A stretch of 64,000 bases of DNA, from positions 115,407 to 179,406 of the forward strand of contig CABXWB010000003.1 of NCBI GenBank assembly GCA_902515745.1. Direction: 5' to 3'. Under the pieces are notes generated by a model. The model worked only from the letters and a program-made list of their open reading frames with translations, searched no databases and was not told the DNA's origin. Positions within the stretch are counted from its first letter, which is position 1, and the number at the start of each line of letters is the position of its first letter. This stretch comes from an uncultured Alphaproteobacteria bacterium (GTDB lineage: Bacteria; Pseudomonadota; Alphaproteobacteria; HIMB59; GCA-002718135). Positions 35,802 to 45,366 of the stretch are shown piece by piece. The position numbers and the translations under genes are program-made.

Positions 35802-36728
35802 GTGAGACGTTACTCATCAGATTGGTATTGGTATTATGCAATTAACTATACCTTAGTTATAATAATTATTTTTCCAATTTATTGGACACTTATTTCATCA
35901 TTTAAAAAGCCAAGTGAATTAATTACAAGTGAACCTACTTTCTATCCTCATGATTTAACTCTACAGTATTATGATCAAATTTGGAATTTTGATAGAATTA
36001 AAGTACTTCAAGACACAGAAACTGTAGATACTAATTCATCAGGTGTTGAAGTTGAAGAAAAATTTCGTCTTGATGGTGAAGGGGTCAAAAGACCATTCAT
36101 AAATAGTGCAATAGTTTCAGCTGGAACAATTATATTAACTATTATTGTTTGTACCTTGGGTGGATATGCACTTACTGTTTTAAATACTCCTTTTAAAAAT
36201 TTTTTCTTCTTATTAGTAATTTTACCAATTTTAATACCAGGTATTTCTTTAATAATTCCACTTTATAAATTACTAAAAGAAATCGGACTTACTAATTCTC
36301 ATTTAGGTTTAATTTTAATACATACTTGCGGAATGCTACCTTTAGGAATTTTTATGATGAGAAATGCTTTTAACAGCATACCTACTTCATTAAGGGAGGT
36401 AGCAATGCTTGAAGGCTCAAGTGAATTAAAAATAATTACTTCAGTTATGTTACCCCTGGCAATTCCTGGACTTTTAACTGTTATGGTTTTTGCTATGTAT
36501 GTTTCTTGGAATGATTATATTTATGCCTTTATATTTATAAATTCACCTGAAAATACAATGTTAAATATTTCATTAATGAAAATTGCATTAGGTGGATCTC
36601 AATTTGAAATGAAATGGGGAAGTTTAACTGCAGGTTCAATCGTTAGTTTTCTTCCAATAATAATTTTTTATACTTTTCTTCAACAATATTTCGTAAGAGG
36701 AGTTACAGGAAGCGCAGTAAAAGAATAG
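35802..36728 (+). CDS. Sugar ABC permease, MalG type, copy 1
   Basis: A 308-residue MalG/UgpE-type permease that starts with GTG right after the MalF stop. The N-terminus RRYSSDWYWYYAINYTL, the EAA loop LREVAMLEGSSELK and the C-terminal RGVTGSAVKE recur in the copies at 39756 and 40615. A periplasmic insert of about 35 residues (VDTNSSGVEVEEKFRLDG) follows the first helix, longer than in the other copies. It is the MalG copy beside MalF and the ATPase, so it is the likely default partner. Confidence 0.9.
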   Translation: MRRYSSDWYWYYAINYTLVIIIIFPIYWTLISSFKKPSELITSEPTFYPHDLTLQYYDQIWNFDRIKVLQDTETVDTNSSGVEVEEKFRLDGEGVKRPFINSAIVSAGTIILTIIVCTLGGYALTVLNTPFKNFFFLLVILPILIPGISLIIPLYKLLKEIGLTNSHLGLILIHTCGMLPLGIFMMRNAFNSIPTSLREVAMLEGSSELKIITSVMLPLAIPGLLTVMVFAMYVSWNDYIYAFIFINSPENTMLNISLMKIALGGSQFEMKWGSLTAGSIVSFLPIIIFYTFLQQYFVRGVTGSAVKE

Positions 36729-36738
36729 GGGGGGATGT

Positions 36739-37794
36739 ATGTATTCTGTAGATTTAAAAAATGTTACAAAAAAATGGGGTGATGTTACTGCTGTAGATCA
36801 AGTAAATCTCCATATTAATGAGGGCGAATTTGTAGTTCTTTTAGGACCCTCAGGTTGTGGTAAAACAACTACTATGCGTCTTGTAGCTGGTTTAGAAGAT
36901 ATAACTGATGGTGAGATAAAAATTGGTGACGAAGTTGTAAACGATGTTGATCCAAGAAAAAGAGATGTATCAATGGTATTTCAAAATTATAGTCTTTTCC
37001 CCCACATGACTGTTAGAAATAATATTGCCTATCCTCTTAAAATGAAAAAAATTCCTAGTTCAGAACACGATAAACTAATTAAAGAAGTTTCATCTCTTGT
37101 AGAATTACAAGATTTATTGCATCGTAAACCAGCAGAATTGTCTGGTGGACAAAGACAACGTGTAGCACTCGCTAGAGCTATTGTTCGTCAACCACGAGTA
37201 TTTTTAATGGATGAACCATTATCAAATCTTGATGCAATTTTAAGAGTTACCACGAGAGCAGAATTAAAAAATCTTCATCACCGACTTGGTGTTACAACTA
37301 TTTATGTAACCCACGATCAAGTAGAGGCGATGACACTTGCAAATAGAATTGCTGTTATGAATCATGGTAAACTTTTGCAGTTTGATAAACCACAAGTAAT
37401 ATTTGATGATCCTTCTTCTAAATTTGTTGCTGGTTTTATTGGTTCACCTGCAATGAATTTGATTGATGGTCGAATAGAAAATAAAAAATTTATTTCTGAT
37501 AGTTTAATAACATCTTTTGATATTGATTATGAAGGTGATATTACCCTTGGAGTCAGACCTGATAAAATTCAAATAGTTAATGATACTGATACAAATAATG
37601 GATCTGCTAAAGTTTATTCTGTCGAATTAACCGGTGAAGCAAATCTAGTAACATTCAAATCAAATAATCAAAACATAATTGTCAAAACAGATAAAAATAC
37701 ACAGTATGATATTGATGCGGTTTTAAAATTAAACTTCAGTAAGGAAGATTGTTACTTTTTTGATATTAATAGTGAAGAAAGGCTAAGAATATGA
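36739..37794 (+). CDS. Sugar ABC importer ATPase (MalK/UgpC/MsmX type)
   Basis: A 351-residue ATPase of the carbohydrate uptake family. Walker A GPSGCGKTT is near residues 36-44, the signature is LSGGQRQR and the Walker B segment reads VFLMDEPLSNLD, followed by a C-terminal TOBE-type domain beginning near residue 240. A run of Gs upstream of the ATG at 36739 gives a ribosome-binding site. It is the only importer ATPase in the window and probably serves both sugar systems, as MsmK-type ATPases are known to do. Confidence 0.92.
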   Translation: MYSVDLKNVTKKWGDVTAVDQVNLHINEGEFVVLLGPSGCGKTTTMRLVAGLEDITDGEIKIGDEVVNDVDPRKRDVSMVFQNYSLFPHMTVRNNIAYPLKMKKIPSSEHDKLIKEVSSLVELQDLLHRKPAELSGGQRQRVALARAIVRQPRVFLMDEPLSNLDAILRVTTRAELKNLHHRLGVTTIYVTHDQVEAMTLANRIAVMNHGKLLQFDKPQVIFDDPSSKFVAGFIGSPAMNLIDGRIENKKFISDSLITSFDIDYEGDITLGVRPDKIQIVNDTDTNNGSAKVYSVELTGEANLVTFKSNNQNIIVKTDKNTQYDIDAVLKLNFSKEDCYFFDINSEERLRI

Positions 37795-39737
37795 ACATTG
37801 TAGATACAAAAATAAATGGTGGTTTTTGGAAAAAAAGAAAAGAATTAAATAAAAATACTTCATTATTTGCAGTTATGAAATCTTTTGAAGATACTGGAAG
37901 AGTTCGAGCAATGACTGGTGATAATGATCCTGTGAAACAAAGACCGCATATTTTTTGGGAATCAGATTTAGCTAAATTAATGGAAGGTGCTTTTTTCTCC
38001 ATACAACAAGAAAAAGATGAAGATTTAGAAAAAAAAATGGATTCTATAATTGATAAAATTATTGCTAACCAGGAAGAGGATGGATATTTAAATTATTTTT
38101 TTTCACGACATGAACCAGATAACAAATTTACCAATTTAAGAGACAGGCATGAATTATATTGTGCTGGCCATTTACTAGAGTCTGCAATTGAACATCATAA
38201 AGCGACAGGTAATTCAAAATTTTTTGATACAATGGAAAGATATGTAGATCACATAATTACTAAATTTGGAAGAGAAGAGGGTAAGATGAGGGGCTACCCT
38301 GGTCATCAAGAAATAGAACTTGCTCTAGTTAAGGCATACGAGCACACAAATGATAAAAAATTTCTAGATTTAGCTACTTATTTTATCGATGAACGTGGAA
38401 CACACTCTAAAGCTGAAGATCATTACTATGTAAAAGAAAAAAAGAAATTGATGGAAAAAGAAGGTGATATAGACGTTTCAAAACTACCATCTAATATGAG
38501 AGATTTCATGGCTTTTGATGCAGATTTTATGGGTAAAACTTTTAGAGATCTTCATTATTGGCAAGCTCATGAAAAACCTGTTGATCAAAAAACAGCAGAA
38601 GGACATTCTGTAAGAGCACTTTATATGTTTACAGCTATGGCTGATTTAGCAAGATTAAATAACGATAGTAAATTGTTAAATGCATGTAAGACTTTATGGA
38701 GAAACATTGTTGATAAAAGAATGTATGTTCATAGTGGAGTTGGTAGCGCACACATTGGAGAAAGATTTACATATGATTATGATTTACCCAATGACATGGC
38801 ATATGCTGAAACATGCGCAACTATAGCTCTTATTTATTTTGCTAACAGAATGTCAAAGTTAGAATTGAACAGTGAGTATGGTGATATTATTGAAAATAGT
38901 TTATATAATCTGCTTTTAGCAAGCACTTCTTTAGATGGTGAAGGCTTCTTTTATGATAATTATTTAGAATGTGTCCCTGGATATTTACATTCACAGGGTA
39001 GACGTCATGGTGTTAGAGATAAATATCATATGTGTTCCTGCTGCCCACCAAATATAACACGCCTTTTTGCAAGTATGGATATGTATATTTATAATTCATA
39101 TCAAGATTCATTAATTGTGGATCAATATATTTCTTCTGAAATAGATTTAATTGATAAGATTCAAGGCATCAAAATTAATCAAACAAGTGATTTCCCTCAT
39201 AAAGGATATTCTAAAATTGATGTAATAGATTCAAAAAATAACGAAACTACAATTTATTTTAGAATTCCTTCATGGGATAAAAATATGAAGATTGAACTTA
39301 ATGGATCAAAAATTGATTATGAAATTGTAAATGGTTATGCCAAAATTAACAAAAACTTACAAAAAGGTGATGTTATTGAGTTATCTTTTGATTTTTCACC
39401 AAGATATGTTCGAACTAATCCAAATGTTAGATACAATGTAAGAAGAGCATGCTTATTTAGAGGTCCAATTCTTTATTGTTTAGAGGAAAAAGATAATGGT
39501 AAAGATCTTAATAAATTAATTTTAAATACAAATAATAATTTTGATGAAAAAGATGAAAAAATAAGTTCAGAAAATATTATTTCTTTAACTGCAAGTGGAT
39601 TTAAATTTAAAGATTCTAAAGATCTATATCTAAAGGATAAACCAGACATAACGGAAACATCACTTAAATTTATTCCATATTATTGCTGGTCTAATAGAGG
39701 CGAAAATGAAATGTTGGTTTGGGTTAATGAAAATTAA
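37791..39737 (+). CDS. GH127 beta-L-arabinofuranosidase
   Basis: A 648-residue family GH127 protein (old name DUF1680). The zinc-thiolate active site known from HypBA1 of Bifidobacterium longum is intact: E324 in IGERF, E340 and C342 in YAETC, and C417 and C418 in MCSCCPPNITRL, with C417 as nucleophile. These positions almost match HypBA1 numbering. The enzyme releases beta-L-arabinofuranose, for example from hydroxyproline-linked arabinans. No signal peptide is visible, so it acts in the cytoplasm. Its ATG overlaps the ATPase stop as ATGA. Confidence 0.9.
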   Translation: MNIVDTKINGGFWKKRKELNKNTSLFAVMKSFEDTGRVRAMTGDNDPVKQRPHIFWESDLAKLMEGAFFSIQQEKDEDLEKKMDSIIDKIIANQEEDGYLNYFFSRHEPDNKFTNLRDRHELYCAGHLLESAIEHHKATGNSKFFDTMERYVDHIITKFGREEGKMRGYPGHQEIELALVKAYEHTNDKKFLDLATYFIDERGTHSKAEDHYYVKEKKKLMEKEGDIDVSKLPSNMRDFMAFDADFMGKTFRDLHYWQAHEKPVDQKTAEGHSVRALYMFTAMADLARLNNDSKLLNACKTLWRNIVDKRMYVHSGVGSAHIGERFTYDYDLPNDMAYAETCATIALIYFANRMSKLELNSEYGDIIENSLYNLLLASTSLDGEGFFYDNYLECVPGYLHSQGRRHGVRDKYHMCSCCPPNITRLFASMDMYIYNSYQDSLIVDQYISSEIDLIDKIQGIKINQTSDFPHKGYSKIDVIDSKNNETTIYFRIPSWDKNMKIELNGSKIDYEIVNGYAKINKNLQKGDVIELSFDFSPRYVRTNPNVRYNVRRACLFRGPILYCLEEKDNGKDLNKLILNTNNNFDEKDEKISSENIISLTASGFKFKDSKDLYLKDKPDITETSLKFIPYYCWSNRGENEMLVWVNEN

Positions 39738-39755
39738 TTTCTTTTAATTTCATTA

Positions 39756-40613
39756 ATGAAAAAATATAAAACAGATTGGTATTTGTATTATCTTATAAAT
39801 GTCACTTTGATAATTCTTATTTCCTTTCCTATTTATTGGGCATTTGTTTCATCTATAAAACCACCTAATGAACTAATAACAAATACTCCAACACTCTTTC
39901 CAATAAATCCAACATTTGAAAGTTATGAAAGAATTTGGAACTTAGAGCCTACTAGCTCTAGGGGTAATGTAAGATCTGCATTTACAAATAGTGCAATTGT
40001 ATCAATTGGAACTGTAGTGCTGTCAGCTATTATTTCTACATTAGCTGCATATGCTCTTACTATTTTAAGAACTCCATTTAGACATTTTATTTTTTTACTT
40101 ATAATTATGCCAATTTTAATACCTGGAATATCACTCTTAATTCCCCTTTATAAATTAGTAAAAGAGCTAGGATTGATGAACTCATATTTAGGCTTAATCT
40201 TAATTCATTCAACAGGCATGCTAACTTTAGGAGTTTTTTTAATGAGAAATGCTTTTATGAGTATACCTACATCTTTACGTGAAGTAGCTTTGTTAGAAGG
40301 TTCTAGTGAACTACGTATTATGTTTACAGTTATGTTACCATTAGCCATACCAGGTCTTTTAACACTCATGGTTTTTGCTCTTTATGGTTCATGGAATGAT
40401 TTTATTTTAGCTTTTCTCTTTGTAAATACTATTGATATGGAAATGTTAAATGTCTTTCTAATGAAATTAACATTTGCAGGATCTCAATTTGATACTTTTT
40501 GGGGACTTTTAAATGCTGGAGCAATAATAAGTTTTGTACCAATTATAATATTCTATATTTTTCTTCAGCAATACTTTGTTAGAGGAGTGACTGGAAGTGC
40601 CGTAAAAGAGTAA
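39756..40613 (+). CDS. Sugar ABC permease, MalG type, copy 2
   Basis: A 285-residue MalG-type permease. It opens with KKYKTDWYLYYLINVTL, has the EAA loop LREVALLEGSSELR and ends RGVTGSAVKE. The periplasmic loop after the first helix is the shortest of the first three copies (LEPTSSRGNVRSAF). It shares most motifs with copies 1 and 3, so these arose by duplication. It lies after the arabinofuranosidase gene, with one base to copy 3. Confidence 0.88.
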   Translation: MKKYKTDWYLYYLINVTLIILISFPIYWAFVSSIKPPNELITNTPTLFPINPTFESYERIWNLEPTSSRGNVRSAFTNSAIVSIGTVVLSAIISTLAAYALTILRTPFRHFIFLLIIMPILIPGISLLIPLYKLVKELGLMNSYLGLILIHSTGMLTLGVFLMRNAFMSIPTSLREVALLEGSSELRIMFTVMLPLAIPGLLTLMVFALYGSWNDFILAFLFVNTIDMEMLNVFLMKLTFAGSQFDTFWGLLNAGAIISFVPIIIFYIFLQQYFVRGVTGSAVKE

Positions 40614-40614
40614 C

Positions 40615-41511
40615 ATGAAAAGGTATTCATCTGATTGGTATTGGTATTATGTTATTAACTATGCTTTAGTAGTTATAATATTATTCCCTATTTACTGGAC
40701 TTTTATTTCTTCTGTTAAAGTTCCGGATGAATTAATTACAAGTAATCCAACTTTCTATCCTCATAATTGGACATGGGAGTACTACGACACAACATGGAAC
40801 TTCGATGATGAAATGAGGACTAAACTTCAAAAAAAAATATCAGGAAGTACAACAATAACAGCAGGTATTGAAAGAGCTTTTTTTAATAGTGGTATAGTCA
40901 CTTTAGGAACTATAGTTTTATCTTTAATTGTTTCAACACTAGCTGGTTATTCTTTAACTTTTTTTAGAATACCATTTAAGGAGGCAATTTTTATTGCATT
41001 AATTTTACCTATATTAATTCCTGCTGTATCTTTAATTATTCCTATATACAAATTATTAAAATCTCTTGGTTTGACTGATACTCACATTGGTTTAATTTTT
41101 TTACATTCAACAGGTATGCTCCCTATTGGTGTTTTTATGATGAGAAATGCTTTTAGCAGTATTCCTTCATCATTAAGAGAAGTAGCTTTGCTGGAGGGAA
41201 CTTCAGAATTAAGAATAATGTCCACAATCATGATACCCCTTGCTGTTCCAGGGTTATTAACAGTAATGGTTTTTGCGCTATATATTTCATGGAATGATTA
41301 TATTTTAGCTTTCATTTATATAAACAGCCCTGAAAATATTATGCTTAATACTACACTGGCCAAAATAGCGCTTGGAGGTGCTAAATTTGAAATGAAATGG
41401 GGTAATTTAACAGCAGGTTCGATTATAAGTTTTATACCAATTATTATTATTTATTCAATTTTGCAAAGATACTTTATCAGAGGAATTACAGGAAGTGCCG
41501 TTAAAGAATAA
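40615..41511 (+). CDS. Sugar ABC permease, MalG type, copy 3
   Basis: A 298-residue MalG-type permease, the closest to copy 1 at its N-terminus (KRYSSDWYWYYVINYAL) and C-terminus (RGITGSAVKE). The EAA loop is LREVALLEGTSELR. The periplasmic insert after the first helix is of medium length (KLQKKISGSTTITAGIERAF). The start is one base after copy 2. Copies 1 to 3 differ mainly in this insert and in helix residues, the parts facing the substrate path or the binding protein. Confidence 0.88.
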   Translation: MKRYSSDWYWYYVINYALVVIILFPIYWTFISSVKVPDELITSNPTFYPHNWTWEYYDTTWNFDDEMRTKLQKKISGSTTITAGIERAFFNSGIVTLGTIVLSLIVSTLAGYSLTFFRIPFKEAIFIALILPILIPAVSLIIPIYKLLKSLGLTDTHIGLIFLHSTGMLPIGVFMMRNAFSSIPSSLREVALLEGTSELRIMSTIMIPLAVPGLLTVMVFALYISWNDYILAFIYINSPENIMLNTTLAKIALGGAKFEMKWGNLTAGSIISFIPIIIIYSILQRYFIRGITGSAVKE

Positions 41512-41516
41512 TAGAA

Positions 41517-42335
41517 ATGTCTTTTATTTATAGAGATAAATTTAGGTATTATACAATAAATATTGTTTTATCTATTTTAATATCATTTCCCATTATAATA
41601 ATATTAATTCTGTCTTTTAAAACTACAACTGAAATTAGGTTTGATAATTTCTTTAGTCAATTTACTTTAAATAATTATTTTTCTATTTGGGATTTAGAAG
41701 TAAGAACAAATAAAAACACTTTCAAACAATCTTTGTTTAACAGTATAGTTGTAACAAGTGGAACTGTAATATTATCACTAGTTATTAATGTTTTAGCTGG
41801 TTATGCAGTTTCATTATTAAAGCTGCCTTATAAAAATTTTATTTTTATTTTATTAATTTTACCTTTTCTAATTCCAGTTTATTCAATTATTATTCCTTTA
41901 TATATTTTACTCTATACACTTAATCTAAATGATAGTTATCTAGGGTTAATTATTATTTATACTATTTATGTTTTGCCAATTGGATTTTTTTTAATGTACA
42001 ACTCTTTTAAAAGTATTCCTAAATCTTTAAGAGAAGTAGCAATTTTACATGATAGTTCAGAAATAAAAATTCTTTTTTCAATTATGATACCATTAGCTAT
42101 TCCAGGTTTAATTACACTAATTATATTTGCTTTTTATGTTTCCTGGACAGATTATTTACTTGCCTTTATCATTATGAACTCTGCTGATATGCAAATGTTA
42201 AATGTCACTCTTTCTAAAGTAGGTTTTAGATCAATATATCCATATGCTGGATATGTAATTTCTTACTTACCTTTCATGATTATTTTCATTTTTCTTCAAA
42301 AATTTTATTTTAAGAGTATAATTTCCTCATCTTAA
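41517..42335 (+). CDS. Sugar ABC permease, MalG type, copy 4 (divergent)
   Basis: A 272-residue MalG-type permease that is the most diverged copy. The WYWYY-type start is replaced by FIYRDKFRYYTINI. The conserved Gly in the EAA loop is lost (LREVAILHDSSEIK, where the others have EGSSEL), and the shared SAVKE ending is absent. Six helices and the IMIPLAIPG segment remain. It may be degenerating or specialised; the reading frame is intact. It begins five bases after copy 3. Confidence 0.82.
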   Translation: MSFIYRDKFRYYTINIVLSILISFPIIIILILSFKTTTEIRFDNFFSQFTLNNYFSIWDLEVRTNKNTFKQSLFNSIVVTSGTVILSLVINVLAGYAVSLLKLPYKNFIFILLILPFLIPVYSIIIPLYILLYTLNLNDSYLGLIIIYTIYVLPIGFFLMYNSFKSIPKSLREVAILHDSSEIKILFSIMIPLAIPGLITLIIFAFYVSWTDYLLAFIIMNSADMQMLNVTLSKVGFRSIYPYAGYVISYLPFMIIFIFLQKFYFKSIISSS

Positions 42336-42339
42336 AAAT

Positions 42340-43374
42340 ATGAAAAATGAATTTATGAATGTCCCAATATTCTCTGGAGAAGGTAAAGTACATTTTGAAG
42401 AAAGAAAAATTCCAACACCTGTTGACAATCAACTTTTAATTCAAGCCAAAGCAAACTTATTGTGTGGGTCAGACAGAAACCAATTTTACAATGGAAGTCC
42501 TAAATGCATTCCAGGTCATGAAGGAGCAGGAGTTATTGTGGAAAAAGGTAAAAATGCCAAATTTGAAATTGGTATGAAGGGTGCTGTATATTTGTATGAT
42601 TATTGTAATAAGTGTCGAAGTTGCCAATTAGGGTTAACTAATCAATGTTTACATAAAAACTGTGACTATGGATTTAATATTGATGGTGCTTTTTGTGAAT
42701 ATTACCTTGTAAATGATTATGTTTTTTTTCCTGTTGATGAAAGTGTAGATGTAATCAATGCTACATTGCTTTTAGATGTTATGGGTACTGGTGGTCATGC
42801 CACAAAAAGAGCACAACTAATTCATAAAGACATTCAATCAGTACTAATAAATGGAGCAGGACCTATCGGTCTTGGACTTCTTGCAATGAGTAAATTAACT
42901 TTTGCAAAAGATTTACCTGTTCTGATTAATGATGTTAAATCATCTAGATTGCCTTTAGCAGAAAAGATGGGTGGCTTACCTATAGACTTATCTAAACAAT
43001 CTTTAGAGGAGGGTATGGAGAAACATGGAATTAAAAACCCTGATGTTGCTATTGATGCAACCGGTAAAGCAATTGCTAGAAAAAATGCACTAAATGCCCT
43101 TGCTAAAAGGGGAGTTTTGGTAATGGTAGGTAATGGTGAGGGTTTAGAATTTGAACAATATCCAGATATGGGTGGTCCTGAAAGAAGCATTCTTGGAAGC
43201 GAGTATTTTTCATATAATGAAATGGAAGCAAATCATGAGTTACTTAAAAACAATCAAGAATATTTATCTCAAATTATTACTCATGAATACAATATTAAAG
43301 ATGTTCAAAAATCATATGAACATTTCTTCTCTCCTGACTCTGATGCAGGTAAAATAGCTGTTGTTCATAACTAA
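42340..43374 (+). CDS. Zinc-dependent MDR-family alcohol/polyol dehydrogenase
   Basis: A 344-residue medium-chain dehydrogenase. The catalytic zinc site is C42 with H60 and E61 in GHEGAG, and the structural zinc site has four cysteines, C89, C92, C95 and C103. A GAGPIGLG cofactor-binding motif follows near residue 170. Related enzymes oxidise sorbitol, threonine or sugar alcohols. Given the neighbours it probably oxidises a pentose or sugar alcohol, but the substrate is not readable. Confidence 0.82.
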   Translation: MKNEFMNVPIFSGEGKVHFEERKIPTPVDNQLLIQAKANLLCGSDRNQFYNGSPKCIPGHEGAGVIVEKGKNAKFEIGMKGAVYLYDYCNKCRSCQLGLTNQCLHKNCDYGFNIDGAFCEYYLVNDYVFFPVDESVDVINATLLLDVMGTGGHATKRAQLIHKDIQSVLINGAGPIGLGLLAMSKLTFAKDLPVLINDVKSSRLPLAEKMGGLPIDLSKQSLEEGMEKHGIKNPDVAIDATGKAIARKNALNALAKRGVLVMVGNGEGLEFEQYPDMGGPERSILGSEYFSYNEMEANHELLKNNQEYLSQIITHEYNIKDVQKSYEHFFSPDSDAGKIAVVHN

Positions 43375-43377
43375 TTG

Positions 43378-44358
43378 ATGAAAAAAATAAAAGTTGCACT
43401 TATTGGAACTGGAAACTGGTCTTTACAACATTGTCGTATTCTTTCGCAAAGCCCCCAAGTAGAATTCTGCGGCATCTTAGGAAGAAATAAAGACAGAACT
43501 AAAAAAAGAGCCAAACTTTATGATGTTCCATATTATATCGATTTTAATGAACTTATAAAAAATCAGAGACCTGACTTAATAAATATAAGTCTTCCTAATG
43601 AGCATCATTTCGACATGACAATGAAAGTGATTAAATCTAATACCCCTTTATTTGTTGAGAAGCCTCTTGTTTTTAAAATGAGTGAAGCAAATAAACTTTT
43701 ATCTGAAGCAAAAAAAAGAAATCTCTTTTTTGGAATTAATTTTAATTGGCATTATTCTACTCCTGTTAAAAAAGCAATTAAAGCAATTAAAACTAATCAG
43801 CTAGGGGAAATTAATTTTATAACATGGAGATTTGGTGGTGGTGGAGGTGGTAAAAATTTAGATCCTCATGGTAACTTAATTGAAACTCAATGCCATGGAT
43901 TTGATATGCTTGAATATTTAAATGGACCAATTAAATCAGTTCATTCATTTATGACAGATAAAACAAAAAAAGGTTTTAGCACGATGGTTGTATCAATGAA
44001 TTTCCAAAATAAATCAATTGGTAGCTTGCTTGGATCATATGATACATCATATCAATATCCTAATTCTCATTATGTTGAGATTAATGGCTCAAAGGGTAGA
44101 ATTCTAATAGAAGACCAGGTTCAAAAATATACATTTAATAAAAAAAATAGTGAAACAGCCGAAGTTTGGAGAGCTGGTTTTTTTAATGACTACGAGAGAG
44201 AGTTTTTACGAACTTTTGATGAACATTATAAGTTAGTAATTAAAAATTTTTTAAACGGTAAACAGCCTCCCATTCATGCTGATAAAGGAAAACGTGCATT
44301 GCAATTAGCATTAGCATGCATTAAGTCATTTGAATTAAAAAAAAGTATTGAAGTATAA
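43378..44358 (+). CDS. Gfo/Idh/MocA family sugar oxidoreductase
   Basis: A 326-residue NAD(P)-dependent oxidoreductase. GTGNWS is the Rossmann loop, EKPL (about residues 95-98) carries the conserved catalytic-type lysine, and a beta-sheet substrate domain with a glycine-rich WRFGGGGGG stretch follows. Family members oxidise sugars and inositols; one known L-arabinose 1-dehydrogenase belongs to this family, but this protein does not closely resemble it by eye. The ATG at 43378 is preferred over the TTG directly before it. Confidence 0.83.
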   Translation: MKKIKVALIGTGNWSLQHCRILSQSPQVEFCGILGRNKDRTKKRAKLYDVPYYIDFNELIKNQRPDLINISLPNEHHFDMTMKVIKSNTPLFVEKPLVFKMSEANKLLSEAKKRNLFFGINFNWHYSTPVKKAIKAIKTNQLGEINFITWRFGGGGGGKNLDPHGNLIETQCHGFDMLEYLNGPIKSVHSFMTDKTKKGFSTMVVSMNFQNKSIGSLLGSYDTSYQYPNSHYVEINGSKGRILIEDQVQKYTFNKKNSETAEVWRAGFFNDYEREFLRTFDEHYKLVIKNFLNGKQPPIHADKGKRALQLALACIKSFELKKSIEV

Positions 44359-44361
44359 ATT

Positions 44362-45360
44362 TTGAAAAAAAAAATTACATTAAAAGAAATTGCTCGAAAA
44401 TGTAAAGTTAGTACCGCAACTGTATCTTTTGTCATTAATAATAAAAATCGAAAAGGTATTTCTGAAGCTACATGGTTAAAGATTGAAAATATCCTCAAAA
44501 AATATGGCTATAAAAAAAATAAATCATCAAAACAAATAAAAAGAATAGTTTTTTGTTTTGAGAGTAGCACACATTTAGCTGCATCTAGATTTCTTCAAGG
44601 AATTGATAATGATACTTTATATAAAAATGAATTTATTTTTTTATTTAATGCTATTTCTAATAATTTGGATAATTTGAATAAAATTTATGAAAAATATAAT
44701 CCTGATGGAATAATTATATCTACTGGAAGAACAAGGAAAATTGAATTTGATATTTCAAAGTATAAATCTTCAAATATAGTTCTATTAAATTGTTGGGCGG
44801 ATAAATTTAATGGTATATCAATTCTACCATCAGATTATAATAGTACAAAAAAAGTCATTAAATCTTTATTAGATTCCAACAAAAAAAATATTGCAATAAT
44901 TCTCCCAGAAAATTATTTTTGGCAAGGTTATGAAGATAGATTGTCAGGTTGGAGAGATGCTCATTTTGAAAATAATGTTAAAATTAATTCAAAACTAATA
45001 TGTCGTCCTATCAAAAATAAAAAATATGAATCTGATTCTGAAATCGGATATGAATCTTTAAATAAATTAATAAAAAACAGAGTAAAAATAAATGCAATAT
45101 TTGCAATGAATGATTTTTTAGCAATGGGTTGTTATCAGGCAGCAAAAGAGAATAATTTAAATATACCTAGAAATTTTTCAATTATAGGTTTTGATAATAG
45201 TACAACAGCAATTAATCTTAAACCATCACTATCTTCTATTGTGTTACCTATCCCAGAAATGACTTATAAAGCTATTCAACATATATTTGATAATAAAAAT
45301 TACGATGAAAATTTCAAAATATTTGTAGATTGTGATTTAATACAAAGGAATTCCTCATAA
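44362..45360 (+). CDS. LacI-family transcriptional regulator
   Basis: A 332-residue regulator. The N-terminal helix-turn-helix (about residues 4-25: LKEIARKCKVSTATVSFVIN) matches LacI proteins, and a periplasmic-binding-protein-like ligand domain fills the rest, with AIFAMNDFLAMG and IIGFDNSTTA as family landmarks. The start is TTG at 44362. It is the last gene of the first sugar operon and most likely represses one or both importer operons until a sugar is present. Inverted repeats at 46225-46264 are candidate operators. Confidence 0.9.
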   Translation: MKKKITLKEIARKCKVSTATVSFVINNKNRKGISEATWLKIENILKKYGYKKNKSSKQIKRIVFCFESSTHLAASRFLQGIDNDTLYKNEFIFLFNAISNNLDNLNKIYEKYNPDGIIISTGRTRKIEFDISKYKSSNIVLLNCWADKFNGISILPSDYNSTKKVIKSLLDSNKKNIAIILPENYFWQGYEDRLSGWRDAHFENNVKINSKLICRPIKNKKYESDSEIGYESLNKLIKNRVKINAIFAMNDFLAMGCYQAAKENNLNIPRNFSIIGFDNSTTAINLKPSLSSIVLPIPEMTYKAIQHIFDNKNYDENFKIFVDCDLIQRNSS

Positions 45361-45366
45361 AAAATA

